NCBI RefSeq assembly: GCF_007829835.1
Contig: NZ_VIWP01000002.1
Coordinates: 682,001 to 746,000, forward strand
Reading direction: 5' to 3'
Length of the DNA stretch: 64,000 nt
DNA from: Neorhizobium alkalisoli
GTDB lineage: Bacteria > Pseudomonadota > Alphaproteobacteria > Rhizobiales > Rhizobiaceae
Made by a program: the position numbers and the translations under genes. Below the pieces are notes generated by a model. The model had not been told where the DNA came from. It worked only from the letters and a program-made list of their open reading frames with translations, and did not search any database. This document shows positions 40,836 to 49,597 of the stretch, in pieces (within the stretch, counting starts at the first letter, position 1; the number at the start of each line of letters is the position of its first letter).

Positions 40836-41843
40836 TCAGGCAAACATCGCGTCGGTCACGCGGATATCGCCGACGCGAAGACCGTTCCAGTTCTTCATCG
40901 TGCGGTTGGCCATGCCCATCAGGGTTTCCTGCGTTTCGCTGCCCTTTTCGAAATAACGGGCGATCAGCGCAAAGATCATCGCTTCGGCGGCGCGGGTCGT
41001 GCCGTCTTCGCATTTCACCGCCATGGCGAGGCCCTGCTCGGGAAGGGCTGCGACGAAGACGCCTTCGGCGCCGGTCTTGGCAAAAATCTTGCCCGGCGCG
41101 ACCTGCATCAGCTTCGTGCAGGCGCGGTTGGTGCCGGCAACGTAGAAGGGTTCGGCCATGCAGGCCTCGATCAGCCGGCGCGAGGCTTTTGCACGGACGG
41201 GCTCGAGGCCCTGACCGGTCAGCATTTTTGCAAAACCATGGGCCAGGCCCTTGAGCGGCACGGCATAGGTCGGGATGGAGCAGCCGTCGGTGCCGCAATT
41301 GTCTTCGGCCAACACGGCGCCGGTCAGGCTTTCCATGATGCCGCGGATTTCCTGCTGCAGCGGATGTTCGTAACCGACATAACCTTTCAGCTGCGTGCCA
41401 CTGTGAACGCAGGCGCAGACGAAGCCGGAATGTTTGCCGGAGCAGTTGTTGTGCAGGGCGGTCGGCGCGGTGATCGTGTGCGCCTGATGGATCAGCGCGC
41501 TCTGCTCGGACGACCAATGGGCGCCGCATTCAAGGGCGGAAACATCCTGGCCCGCCTTTGCCAGCATCGAAGACGCCATCGCGACATGCACGTCTTCGCC
41601 GGAATGCGAGGCGCAGGAAAAGGCCAGCTCCTTGTTGCCGAAACCATAGGCATCGGCAGCGCCGCTTTCCATCAGCGGCAGCGCCTGCATGGCCTTGCAG
41701 GACGAGCGCGGAAAAACGCCCGCCTCTGCATCACCGAAGGAAAACACGGTCTTGCCGCTTGCATCGACCACCACGCCAAGGCCGCGATGGCGGCTTTCGA
41801 CGAGATTGCCGCGGGTCACTTCAACGGTCACGGGATTTTGCAT
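40836..41843 (-). CDS. ansA: Rhizobial-type (class 3) L-asparaginase
   Basis: A 335-residue asparaginase of the Rhizobium etli type (ReAV-like), a family unrelated to E. coli type I/II enzymes. It hydrolyses asparagine to aspartate and ammonia. The residues described for ReAV can be matched one position lower: Ser47 and Lys50 in PRSSCK, Cys134 and Lys137 in NCSGK, Asp186 and Cys188 in NCGTDGCS; Cys134, Lys137 and Cys188 correspond to the zinc site. The enzyme is cytosolic. The ATG at 41843 has AGGA 6 nt upstream; a longer open stretch upstream lacks a good site. No ansP transporter or aspartase gene is adjacent. Confidence 0.9.
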   Translation of the reverse strand: MQNPVTVEVTRGNLVESRHRGLGVVVDASGKTVFSFGDAEAGVFPRSSCKAMQALPLMESGAADAYGFGNKELAFSCASHSGEDVHVAMASSMLAKAGQDVSALECGAHWSSEQSALIHQAHTITAPTALHNNCSGKHSGFVCACVHSGTQLKGYVGYEHPLQQEIRGIMESLTGAVLAEDNCGTDGCSIPTYAVPLKGLAHGFAKMLTGQGLEPVRAKASRRLIEACMAEPFYVAGTNRACTKLMQVAPGKIFAKTGAEGVFVAALPEQGLAMAVKCEDGTTRAAEAMIFALIARYFEKGSETQETLMGMANRTMKNWNGLRVGDIRVTDAMFA

Positions 41844-41956
41844 GGTCAGTCCTGAATTGTCTGGCTTCAATGGATGTTTCAAGCATGAGCGGCCCTGAAG
41901 CTGCCCCGGTGGCGGCCTTCATAACCGGTTTGCGCTTAAGTTGCACAGGAATGCTT

Positions 41957-42697
41957 ATGAAAGCGGTAAAACGATTATTGCTCGTCATCTTCATCATCTA
42001 CCTCGTGCCGACCTTCGCTTCGGCCGGATTGTGGGCGATGCGCGATCACCCGTCAGGCTGGAGCGCGGCAAGATGGTCTTCCGCCGGCATTCTGCCGAAG
42101 CCGGAAGACGCGCCCGACGCAGCAATTTACGTGTTTTCGGCAATGACCGGCGGCCTGAAGGGCTCGGTCGCGAGCCATGCCTGGATCGTCTTCAAGGAAA
42201 AGGGCGCAAAAGCCTATACGCGCTACGACAAGGTCGGCTGGGGCAGCCCGATCCGCCGCAACCACCGGGAACCGGATGCCTACTGGTATTCCAATCCGCC
42301 GCAGCTGGTCACGAAGATCACCGGCTCAAAGGCGGAACTGCTGATCCCCAACAAGGTCGAGGGCGCGATCGCCGCCTATCCTTATGCGGAGCCCGGTGGC
42401 TACACGATCTGGCCCGGGCCGAACTCAAACACTTTCGTCGCCTATGTCCTGCGCACCTTGCCGGAGCTCGGCGCCGTGCTGCCGCCACATGCTGTGGGGC
42501 GCGACTATCTGCCAAACGGCGAATTCGTGCATCTCGACGAGGATGGCCGCGACCTGCATGTGACGATCCGCGGCCTGATCGGCTTTTCCGCCGGCGTTCG
42601 CAGCGGTTTTGAGCTGCATGTCCTCGGTCTGGTCGCCGGCCTCGATCTCGCAAATCCCGGCATCAAGGTGCCGGCGGTCGGGCGGATCGGGATTTGA
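41957..42697 (+). CDS. DUF3750-family protein
   Basis: A 246-residue protein of unknown function. A signal anchor (RLLLVIFIIYLVPTFASAGLWAM, residues about 6-28) places the rest in the periplasm. Family marks are SHAWIVFKEKG near residue 75, DKVGWGSP, and NSNTFVAYVLR near residue 160, and the spacing of His, Asn and Phe suggests an unassigned enzyme fold. The ATG at 41957 is 6 nt after AGGA; an ATG at 41951 abuts it. It has no clear functional neighbour. Confidence 0.85.
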   Translation: MKAVKRLLLVIFIIYLVPTFASAGLWAMRDHPSGWSAARWSSAGILPKPEDAPDAAIYVFSAMTGGLKGSVASHAWIVFKEKGAKAYTRYDKVGWGSPIRRNHREPDAYWYSNPPQLVTKITGSKAELLIPNKVEGAIAAYPYAEPGGYTIWPGPNSNTFVAYVLRTLPELGAVLPPHAVGRDYLPNGEFVHLDEDGRDLHVTIRGLIGFSAGVRSGFELHVLGLVAGLDLANPGIKVPAVGRIGI

Positions 42698-42712
42698 GGG
42701 TCAGCCATGCAT

Positions 42713-42746
42713 AAAACGCAAAACGCCCGCAGGGATGCGAGCGTTT
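42713..42746 (-). terminator. Terminator of the DUF1127 gene
   Basis: A stem of AAACGC-CGCA/TGCG-GCGTTT with one mismatched pair (42721-42746, loop of 4 nt) followed on the minus strand by GCGTTTT. It lies 24 nt past the DUF1127 stop and also past the DUF3750 stop at 42697. Confidence 0.7.
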
Positions 42747-42770
42747 GCAGACAAGATGATCAGATTGCGA

Positions 42771-42917
42771 TCAGAAGCCGACGGCGGCGCGTGCGACGCG
42801 GCGGATATCGTTGCGTTCGATACCGAGGTCATTGAGTTCACGCGAGGTCATACGGCCCAGTTCGGCAACCGTCTGACGGTACTTGCGCCAGTTGTTCAGA
42901 GTGCGTGTAATGGTCAT
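42771..42917 (-). CDS. DUF1127 small protein
   Basis: A 48-residue protein readable on the minus strand: MTITRTLNNWRKYRQTVAEL, then MTSRELNDLGIERNDIRRV, ending AVGF. This is a textbook DUF1127 domain (RxxRELxDLGIxRxDI). It is basic and helical; in alphaproteobacteria such proteins affect phosphate and small-RNA-linked gene expression by RNA binding. No long frame competes here, and a hairpin terminator follows it. Confidence 0.9.
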   Translation of the reverse strand: MTITRTLNNWRKYRQTVAELGRMTSRELNDLGIERNDIRRVARAAVGF

Positions 42918-43115
42918 GATGGTCCCCTTTCCTGGGTTTTCGAAGTCTTGGCGGCCAGCTGTTTGGCGCCCTCTCTGTCTTCGATGACCCTTATATACTC
43001 TGCCTATTTCTGAACCAAAAGCGCTGGCTTTTCACCTCACCCATGCGTTCTTTGCATGGGTCATCGTGACATGGATCAAGGAAAGCGGATGGAGGAACTG
43101 AAAGGGAATGCCGGA

Positions 43116-43145
43116 AACGGAAAAGGGCCGCACGAGGCGACCCTT
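43116..43145 (-). terminator. Terminator of a small minus-strand transcript
   Basis: On the minus strand a hairpin AAGGG-CGC/GCG-CCCTT (43123-43145, one mismatched pair, loop of 5 nt) is followed by TTTTCCG. It lies about 65 nt past the small frame at 43211-43285. It supports a short independent transcript. Confidence 0.65.
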
Positions 43146-43210
43146 CCATGAGTTTGGTCCGGTTGAACGAACCCGGGCCGTCTTCGCGACAGTCCGAAGG
43201 AAAGTGAGGT

Positions 43211-43285
43211 TCAGGCCGAGGGTTGCCCCGTCAAGACCGCCACCTTTCCATTGCCCGTTACACAGACCGAAATCTCATTAGACAT
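43211..43285 (-). CDS. Possible 24-residue small protein
   Basis: An ATG frame on the minus strand encodes MSNEISVCVTGNGKVAVLTG plus four residues. GGAAGGTGATCC lies directly before it, a strong ribosome-binding site, and a terminator is 66 nt further on. No family is known. It could be a small protein, a leader peptide, or a chance frame inside a small RNA. The 43286-43608 stretch upstream shows no other gene; weak -35/-10-like sequences TTGCAG and TACCTT occur upstream on the minus strand. Confidence 0.4.
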   Translation of the reverse strand: MSNEISVCVTGNGKVAVLTGQPSA

Positions 43286-43608
43286 TGGATCACCTTCCTT
43301 TCACTACGTTGACGATGACTAAAAGGTAGGAGCGATCCGCTTTCCCTGCAAGGCAAGTTATGTAAACGGTCGCGCATGTAATTGAGTTGCTATCTCATGC
43401 GGTTGCGTTACCATTCGCACGCTCGCCGGATATGGCCGACTGCCCGTTCCGCATTCCGGCCCGCTCTGGGCTGATTTTCACAACTGGACATCCGCAACCG
43501 CTGCGCTAGATCGACCGCATATTGCGTCCGATTTTTACGACAGGTTTGCCCGTGAAGCTGCCGACAATCCGCAGAGACGAGACCAGCCCCTCAGAAGCCG
43601 GCAGGGAG

Positions 43609-44838
43609 ATGACCCTGCTAGAACCGCCGCTTTCGATCACCGTTATCCAGACGCTCGATGACAAGGCGCAGGCCTATATCCTGCAGATGCGCTCCTACGG
43701 CGTGAAGAAGGAGGGCAAGTCGTGGACACATGCCCTGATCTGGACATGGCTCGTCGCCGCACTCGCCTTCGGGGCGATCTGGTTTGACGAGATCAAGGCT
43801 CAGGGCTTTTCGCGGTTTCTCGCGGAATTCGACCTCATGAGCGTCCTGCCGACGCTGATCCTGCTGATGGCCGCAAGCGCCGTGCTGTATCTCCTTTCGC
43901 GCGGGGCAGAAGCCCGCAAACGGTCGGGTTACCGGGCACATCTGCGGCGCACCGGCGAGGAAGGTGAGCGCGGGATAACGATCGTTTTCGACGGCGAAGG
44001 CATTTCCACCAGGGAGACGAGCGGCGAAGTGCGGTTTTTGCCCTGGCGGCCGGAAATCGCATTTTTCGAGGACGAGCGCTGGCTCTGCCTGTTCATGCCG
44101 ATGCAGGAGATGAATATCGTCATCCCCAAACAGCAGCTGACGCCGCAGGAGATCGAGGCCGTGCGCCGCTGGAACGGCCTGCGCGACAAGGGCCCTGTCG
44201 ACGAAAGGCCGAAAGCGCAGGCGGGCCTTGCCGGCCGGGAAATCCTGCGCACGCAGGAATTCGCACCGGAAAAACCCGAGCTCGTGGCTGCAATGCTCGA
44301 GATTGCGAATGCGCCGGGCTGGCGCTATCGGCGGCGCAAGACCTATCTCACGCTCGCCCTTTGCTCCGTTCTTCTGATGCCCGCCTTCTATCTGGTCGGC
44401 TGGCTTGTCGACCCGGACCGCCTGCCCCTGGCGCTGACCTGGCCGCTTTATCTTGAACTGTTTGCGACGACATTCTGGATCCCGGCCGCATGGGGGCTTG
44501 GCGCGGTTACGGCTTTGATGTTGGCGCAGCCCTGGCTGCAGCGGTGGAATGCCGGTTATTTCGCTTCGAAAATGATGGAAACTGGCTTTGGCCGCGGCAT
44601 TGCCGTATTCGGCGAAAAAGGCATCTGGAACGACAATCTGACGGACCGGCAGTTTCTGCCCTGGCCGACGATCCGTGCTTTCCGGTTCACCGACCAGCAT
44701 ATCCTGATCACCTTCCGCATGGGCGCGGTTATGGCCTATCCGAAAAGCGCCCTGCCACCCGGCACGCTGCCTGAGGTCGAGACGCTGTTTCGTGAGCGTG
44801 CCGGAAAGCCGCTTACAACCGAAGGAGCCGCCGCATGA
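43609..44838 (+). CDS. Membrane protein with duplicated YcxB-like domain
   Basis: About 409 residues in two similar halves. Each half has two transmembrane helices (about 42-60 and 81-100 in the first; 257-280 and 294-316 in the second) followed by a beta-rich domain containing a W-R/PW-x-x-I core: GITIVFDGEGISTRETSGEV-(F)LPW, and GIAVFGEKGIWNDNLTDRQFLPW. This resembles a tandem YcxB-like (PF14317) arrangement. Its function is unknown. The start is uncertain: ATG at 43609 abuts AGGGAG, while a GTG at 43552 has better spacing. It overlaps the next gene by 4 nt, so the two are co-translated. Confidence 0.72.
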   Translation: MTLLEPPLSITVIQTLDDKAQAYILQMRSYGVKKEGKSWTHALIWTWLVAALAFGAIWFDEIKAQGFSRFLAEFDLMSVLPTLILLMAASAVLYLLSRGAEARKRSGYRAHLRRTGEEGERGITIVFDGEGISTRETSGEVRFLPWRPEIAFFEDERWLCLFMPMQEMNIVIPKQQLTPQEIEAVRRWNGLRDKGPVDERPKAQAGLAGREILRTQEFAPEKPELVAAMLEIANAPGWRYRRRKTYLTLALCSVLLMPAFYLVGWLVDPDRLPLALTWPLYLELFATTFWIPAAWGLGAVTALMLAQPWLQRWNAGYFASKMMETGFGRGIAVFGEKGIWNDNLTDRQFLPWPTIRAFRFTDQHILITFRMGAVMAYPKSALPPGTLPEVETLFRERAGKPLTTEGAAA

Positions 44839-45422
44839 AACGCGTGTCCCTTGCCGCCGTGTTGATCCAGCTGCTGGCGGCCACGGCTTCGATTGCACAG
44901 GACGTGCAATCGGAAGCGCCGACCGAAATCACCCTGGATGACGGCATTTCCTTCACCCTGCCGGCCGGATGGGTGGTCGCGAACCGGCGTGATACGCGCC
45001 GCGGCGACAAGGGGCAGCTTTCCGTCAATCTCGTTTGCGAAAGCGCGCGTTGTCAGAAAACGCAGGAGACCTGCCATTTCAGGATGCCGGCGCAGAGATC
45101 CGGCACGCAAGGCGGTGACGCGGCAAGCCTGGCTGCACTTTATGCCGACCCGCTCGACCGCTATTTTCGCCTCCGCGCGGTAAGAAACGCCACCAGCAAG
45201 GATGCGGAATTCAGAAAGATGCTCGGGCCGATGACGATCGGTACACGCGACTGGCAGGTGGTCGAGACCGATGCCCGCCACAACATGAAATCCGGCCTGT
45301 TCGCCCAGACTTTTATCGACGGTTTCGAGATCCTTGCCATCTGCAAGACCTGCGAAACCGGCGAGATCCGCCATCAGGGTGCGATGGAGATGATGAAGAG
45401 TTTTCGGCGCGACGAGGATTGA
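44835..45422 (+). CDS. Secreted hypothetical protein
   Basis: A 195-residue protein with a Sec signal peptide (MKRVSLAAVLIQLLAATASIAQ). Five cysteines remain in the mature part, two of them in CESARCQKTQETC and two in CKTCETG, which suggests disulfides in the periplasm. A segment ISFTLPAGWVV (residues about 37-47) resembles PsbP/DUF1795-like surface domains, but this is tentative. The ATGA overlap with the upstream YcxB-like gene indicates a functional pair. Confidence 0.7.
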   Translation: MKRVSLAAVLIQLLAATASIAQDVQSEAPTEITLDDGISFTLPAGWVVANRRDTRRGDKGQLSVNLVCESARCQKTQETCHFRMPAQRSGTQGGDAASLAALYADPLDRYFRLRAVRNATSKDAEFRKMLGPMTIGTRDWQVVETDARHNMKSGLFAQTFIDGFEILAICKTCETGEIRHQGAMEMMKSFRRDED

Positions 45423-45499
45423 GGCGACGAGGTTCTGGAGACGACCTCCCCTATGCGCGACCTTGGCCAGGGGAAGATCGTCGGAGCTTGCAAGGGCAA

Positions 45500-46498
45500 T
45501 CAGATCGTCAGGATGATCTTGCCGATATGATTGCTTTCCTCCATCAGCCGGTGCGCCTCGGCGACCTCGGCAAACGGCAGGACCGCGTGGATGACGGGCG
45601 CGACTTCGCCCTTCTCGAGCAGCGGCCAGACTTCCGCCAGAAGATCGTCGCGGATCGCCTGTTTTTCATCTGCCGTGCGCGGGCGCATGGTCGATCCGGT
45701 CACCGTCAGGCGCTTGACCATGATCGGCGTCAGGTTGACCTTTTCGGCGACATTGCCACCGAGGAAGGCGATGATCGACAGGCAACCGTCCTTGGCGAGG
45801 ATGGAGAGGTTCTTTTCGAGATAATCGGCGCCGATCATGTCCAGCACCGCATCGACGCCCTTGCCGCCGGTCTCGGCCTTGATCACCTCGGCAAAATCTT
45901 CTTTTCTGTAGTCGATGCCGCGCTTGGCGCCGAGCTTTTCGCAGGCCTCGCATTTTTCGCGGGAGCCGGCCGTGGCGTAAACCGTTGCCCCAAACGCCTT
46001 GGCAAGCTGGATCGCGGTCGTGCCGATACCGCTGGAACCACCATGGATGAGGACGCTTTCGCCTTCGGTAAGGCCTGCCATCTGGAAGAGATTGGCCCAG
46101 ACGGTGAAGAAGGTTTCCGGCAGGGCAGCGGCCTTCACAGCGTCATAGCCCTTCGGCCAGAACAGCGCCTGACCGGCCGGCACGGCGCAATATTCGGCAT
46201 AACCGCCGCCATTCGCAAGCGCGCAGACCTTGTCGCCGATCTTGAAGGTGGACACGCCCTCCCCGAGAGCAACAACTTCACCGGCGATTTCGAGCCCGAG
46301 GATCGGACTTGCATCCTTCGGCGGCGGATAAGCACCCTTGCGCTGCTGCACATCCGGCCGGTTGATGCCTGCCGCCTCGACCCTGACGAGGATTTCGCCC
46401 GGACGGACGCTCGGCAGCGGCCCGGTGGCGGCCGTCATCACATCCGGCGCACCAAAGGACGGCAGGTCAATGTAGCGCATGGTTGCGGGTAAGGTCAT
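45500..46498 (-). CDS. NAD(P)H:quinone oxidoreductase, PIG3-like MDR
   Basis: A 332-residue medium-chain reductase without zinc ligands. It has the N-terminal catalytic domain with [12 protein letters not shown] (residues about 45-56), the Rossmann motif [19 protein letters not shown] near residue 150, and the LDMIGADYL region. It resembles the PIG3/QOR type that reduces quinones with NADPH. The ATG at 46498 follows GAGAGGAGAG. It is convergent with the secreted protein above and next to another short secreted protein gene, with no functional link seen. Confidence 0.9.
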   Translation of the reverse strand: MTLPATMRYIDLPSFGAPDVMTAATGPLPSVRPGEILVRVEAAGINRPDVQQRKGAYPPPKDASPILGLEIAGEVVALGEGVSTFKIGDKVCALANGGGYAEYCAVPAGQALFWPKGYDAVKAAALPETFFTVWANLFQMAGLTEGESVLIHGGSSGIGTTAIQLAKAFGATVYATAGSREKCEACEKLGAKRGIDYRKEDFAEVIKAETGGKGVDAVLDMIGADYLEKNLSILAKDGCLSIIAFLGGNVAEKVNLTPIMVKRLTVTGSTMRPRTADEKQAIRDDLLAEVWPLLEKGEVAPVIHAVLPFAEVAEAHRLMEESNHIGKIILTI

Positions 46499-46610
46499 TG
46501 AAGGCTCTCCTCTCAGCAATTGTTCACTGACTTAGGACAGTCCCTTGCCGGTTAAAAGGCGACGTTCGGCCGCGTGGTCATTTTGTCTCGGTGAAACCGG
46601 AGCGCGGATT

Positions 46611-46979
46611 TCAGCCGCAGGACGGCACGGTCGCGAAGGTGGCGCCGATCTGGGACAGGGGCGGATGCTTTGGATTGGCCTCCTTGTAACCGTCGCTGTC
46701 GAACCAGGTATCCGTATTGCCGATCGCGATCGGCTCATCGGCCCACCATGGCTTGAAGACGCCGCTAACAAGCTTGAGCTCGACATCGGCGCTACCGACC
46801 TTCAGGACCTGCCAGCACCCCTCTGCCTCGCCCTCATCGGCACCGGCAAGGATGCGGTTGCTGTCCGAATCCCAGTGCTTGACCTGTTTTACGAAATCGC
46901 CTGCCTTGAACTGAACCTCGGCTGCAGCGGGAAGCGCCCATGACACGGACAGGAGAAGGATCGGAAAAAACCTGCTCAT
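46611..46979 (-). CDS. Secreted hypothetical protein
   Basis: A 122-residue protein with a Sec signal peptide (MSRFFPILLLSVSWALPAAA). Two cysteines (in EGCWQVL and VPSCG at the end) could form a disulfide. No domain was recognised. It lies between the quinone reductase and EAL genes with no clear role. Confidence 0.65.
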   Translation of the reverse strand: MSRFFPILLLSVSWALPAAAEVQFKAGDFVKQVKHWDSDSNRILAGADEGEAEGCWQVLKVGSADVELKLVSGVFKPWWADEPIAIGNTDTWFDSDGYKEANPKHPPLSQIGATFATVPSCG

Positions 46980-47101
46980 GGAATACCAGACCTCAGATAG
47001 CGCAGTTCAGGGGAACCGCGGGATTGGGATCGATTGACGGCATGTCCTTGAGGCAGATAGCCCGGCCGGCCGGCATTTCAACAACTGCCGGCGGTTTTTA
47101 T

Positions 47102-47125
47102 CCGGGCCTTTTCACAGAGGCCCGG
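47102..47125. other. Hairpin downstream of the EAL gene
   Basis: A perfect 8-bp stem CCGGGCCT/AGGCCCGG lies 18 nt after the stop of the EAL gene. There is no T-run on the minus strand, so termination is uncertain. Confidence 0.4.
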
Positions 47126-47142
47126 TTACTGGGGTCAGACGA

Positions 47143-48945
47143 TTAGCGGTCGCCGAAGGTGGCAAAGACGAGGCCGTCTTCGCTTTCCTTGGCCGCAGCC
47201 TTGACGGCGGCGATTTCCGAGCCGATGCGGGCGACGTCATCGAGAACGAGGCCCTGCGGCAGTTCGACGACACCGATCGAGCAGCGCAGGAGCGGGAAAT
47301 CCCGTTCAAGGCCGGCACGGTCATGGCCGCGGATCTTTCCGGCCAGGCGCTCTTCTTCCGAATAAAGCTCGATCGCGTCGTCATGGAAATCCGACAGCAG
47401 GCGCTCGAGGATTTCCGACAGTTCTTCCTGGCTCCAGTCGCGCACGCCGATGAAGAAATCATCGCCGCCGACATGGCCGAGGAAATGTTCGTCGGAGAAG
47501 AAATAACGCTTCATCAGGGCCGCAAACAGCGAGATCGCATGGTCGCCCATGTGGAACCCGTAATGGTCGTTGAACGGCTTGAAATTGTCGAAGTCGCAAT
47601 AACAGAAGAAACGCGGCTGATCGTCGTCACGGCCGGCCTCGCGCATGAAATCGCGGATGGCGTGATTGCCCGGCAGGCCCGTCAGCGGGTTCTGGTCCTG
47701 GGCGATCTTCAGCTGCTTTTCGTTGACGACCTTGATGAGCGATGCCGCAGAGACGACGCCGGCATAACGCATGTTCTCGGTGAGGATGACGCAGGCACTG
47801 TTTTCCATATTGGCAAACAGGCTCATCAGCTCTTCCGCCTCGGCATCAAGACCGATGATCGGTGCGCGTTCGACGAAATGCGAGATCGAGCGCTCATAGA
47901 CCTTGTTCTTCAACAGATCGCGGCCGAAGGGCTGATAGATATATTCCTTCAGGTGATATTCGTTAATGACGCCGCGCGGCTCGCCATTGGCATTCAGGAC
48001 CGGAAAAAAGGCCTGGCGCGGATTGCGGCGGAAGAGTTCAAAGATGCTGTCGATGCTCTCGTTTTCATAAACCGTCGGCAGGTGTTCGATCTGCTTTCGG
48101 ATGAGGATCTCGTCGAGCGACTGGCTGGAACGGCGCGAACGGCCGATATCGGCGAGATAGGAAAACGAGGTCTGCAGCTCGTTGATAAAAGTGGTAGGCC
48201 GGGCGATGAACCAGCCCTGGACCAGATCGACGCCGTTATCGCGGCAGGTCAAAAATTCCGCTTCGGTCTCGATGCCCTCGGCAATCACGCGGATACCGAG
48301 AACATGGGCAATGTTGACGATGCTCTTGAACAGATGCCGCTTGCGCGGATCGGAATCGACGCCCGAAACGAAATGGCGGTCGATCTTCAGGTAATCGATC
48401 GGGTAGTCGCAGAGCAGTTTCATTTCGCCATGGCCGACGCCGAAATCGTCGATGGCCAGCTTGAAACCCGCCTTGCGCATGGCGGTGACCAGCTCGGCGA
48501 ATTGCGGCACGCTGGTATTGTCGAAACGCTCGGACAGCTCGAAACAGACGGAAGACGGCGCAATGCCGGCCTGGCGCAGGTGCTGGACGATCTTTTCGAG
48601 GAAATGGTGGCCGTCCTGGATCAGCCGCACATCGAGATTGAGGAACAGCGTCGAGGAGGAGAAATCCGGCAGGCTGGCGAATTTCGCCAAGGCCCGTGCC
48701 GCCATCATCTGCTCGAGAGCGAGAAGCTGTCCACCATCCTGCGCCTGATCGAGCAGTTCGAGCGGCGAGGAAAAACCGAGGCGCTCATGACCGCGCAGGA
48801 GTGATTCATAACCGAAGACCGAACCGGTGGCGACTTCGACAATGGGCTGAAAAGCGTTTTCGAGAACCAGTTTTCCGAGGGCAATCAGCTGATCGCTCGC
48901 ATAACGACGGAAGACGCCGGGTTCCAGAATGGCCGCTGACGACAT
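47143..48945 (-). CDS. EAL-CBS-GGDEF cyclic-di-GMP protein (degenerate GGDDF)
   Basis: A 600-residue protein. The EAL phosphodiesterase domain (about 20-265) keeps the key residues: ESLLRG, FLNLD, ELSE, IDDFG, LKIDRHF, AEGIE and QGWFIARP. Two CBS repeats (about 285-405) form a nucleotide-sensing module. A GGDEF domain at about 420-590 has GHVGGDDFFIG in place of the usual GGDEF, so the cyclase is probably inactive or a GTP-sensing effector. EAL-first order with CBS is typical of this group. The net effect is likely c-di-GMP hydrolysis. The ATG at 48945 is preferred; a GTG-like upstream stretch is weaker. Confidence 0.93.
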   Translation of the reverse strand: MSSAAILEPGVFRRYASDQLIALGKLVLENAFQPIVEVATGSVFGYESLLRGHERLGFSSPLELLDQAQDGGQLLALEQMMAARALAKFASLPDFSSSTLFLNLDVRLIQDGHHFLEKIVQHLRQAGIAPSSVCFELSERFDNTSVPQFAELVTAMRKAGFKLAIDDFGVGHGEMKLLCDYPIDYLKIDRHFVSGVDSDPRKRHLFKSIVNIAHVLGIRVIAEGIETEAEFLTCRDNGVDLVQGWFIARPTTFINELQTSFSYLADIGRSRRSSQSLDEILIRKQIEHLPTVYENESIDSIFELFRRNPRQAFFPVLNANGEPRGVINEYHLKEYIYQPFGRDLLKNKVYERSISHFVERAPIIGLDAEAEELMSLFANMENSACVILTENMRYAGVVSAASLIKVVNEKQLKIAQDQNPLTGLPGNHAIRDFMREAGRDDDQPRFFCYCDFDNFKPFNDHYGFHMGDHAISLFAALMKRYFFSDEHFLGHVGGDDFFIGVRDWSQEELSEILERLLSDFHDDAIELYSEEERLAGKIRGHDRAGLERDFPLLRCSIGVVELPQGLVLDDVARIGSEIAAVKAAAKESEDGLVFATFGDR

Positions 48946-49154
48946 GACTTGACCTACTCCAATGCGCAATGGCCTTTAAGAATTAGGCCGGTACCTTGGC
49001 GGTCAATCGTCAAGATTCCCTTTCTGGCAAATGACAGTTCTATGAAACTTTGACGACATCAGATTCTCTTTTTATTACAATTGCTTATAAAGTCAGTCAG
49101 CACGACCTACAGCAGCCAGGAAGACGCGATCCAGACGCACCGCTTCATCGGCAT

Positions 49155-49463
49155 TCAGGCCGCCTGAATAATCGGCTTGGCGCGGCCGATGCGCTCCTGC
49201 TCCTTCGGGTCGTGCATGGCCTGCCAGAGATCGCTGCGCCGCTGGATGTTCAGCCAGAAATCCGCACTATTGCCAAAAACCCGCGCCAAGATGAGCGCCG
49301 TCGGCACGGTCATGCCGCGCCGGTCGTTGCAGAGTTCGTTGACATGCTTGCGCGGCACGCCCATCGCCTCGGCGAGTACCGATTGCGTCAGCTTCATCGG
49401 CTCCATGAATTCCTCTATAAGGATCTCACCGACCGTGGCCGGCTTGCGCGGTGTCATCAGCAT
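49155..49463 (-). CDS. HigA-type XRE antitoxin, partner toxin absent
   Basis: A 102-residue HigA-family antitoxin. TPRKPATVGEILIEEFMEPM is its typical start, and the HTH is LTQSVLAEAMGVPRKHVNELCNDRRGMTVPTALILARVFGNSADFWLNIQ. The HigB toxin normally lies directly upstream; here only 134 nt separate the gene from betC, and no RelE-like frame fits. It is therefore an orphan, or it controls betC in the manner of an ordinary repressor. The ATG at 49463 has GAGGTG 4 nt upstream. Confidence 0.85.
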   Translation of the reverse strand: MLMTPRKPATVGEILIEEFMEPMKLTQSVLAEAMGVPRKHVNELCNDRRGMTVPTALILARVFGNSADFWLNIQRRSDLWQAMHDPKEQERIGRAKPIIQAA

Positions 49464-49517
49464 GCTGCACCTCACCTGCTTCAAAGGGTTATGCCGCGCT
49501 TTTTGGATAGTATGGTT

Positions 49518-49538
49518 CGCAATCGTTTCTTGATTGCG
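49518..49538. promoter_or_regulatory. Inverted repeat between HigA and betC
   Basis: CGCAATC-N7-GATTGCG is a perfect 7-bp inverted repeat between divergent genes. It could be a HigA operator or a site controlling betC. The symmetry is seen; the binding protein is inferred. Confidence 0.45.
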
Positions 49539-49597
49539 GATGCGATCGAAAATAACTCACTCTAACCGAGTTCCGATCGTAAGAAAGCCGAGCAGCC

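Noticed and set aside
47060..47125. Terminator of the EAL gene
   Set aside because: Hairpins are present but no T-run follows on the minus strand, so only a hairpin is recorded.
47323..48804. 493-codon plus-strand frame opposite the EAL gene
   Set aside because: The minus strand shows intact EAL, CBS and GGDEF motifs; the plus frame has none.
49485..49597. Remnant of a HigB toxin upstream of the HigA-like gene
   Set aside because: None of the frames shows the HigB ending or catalytic pattern; the space is too short for a toxin gene.
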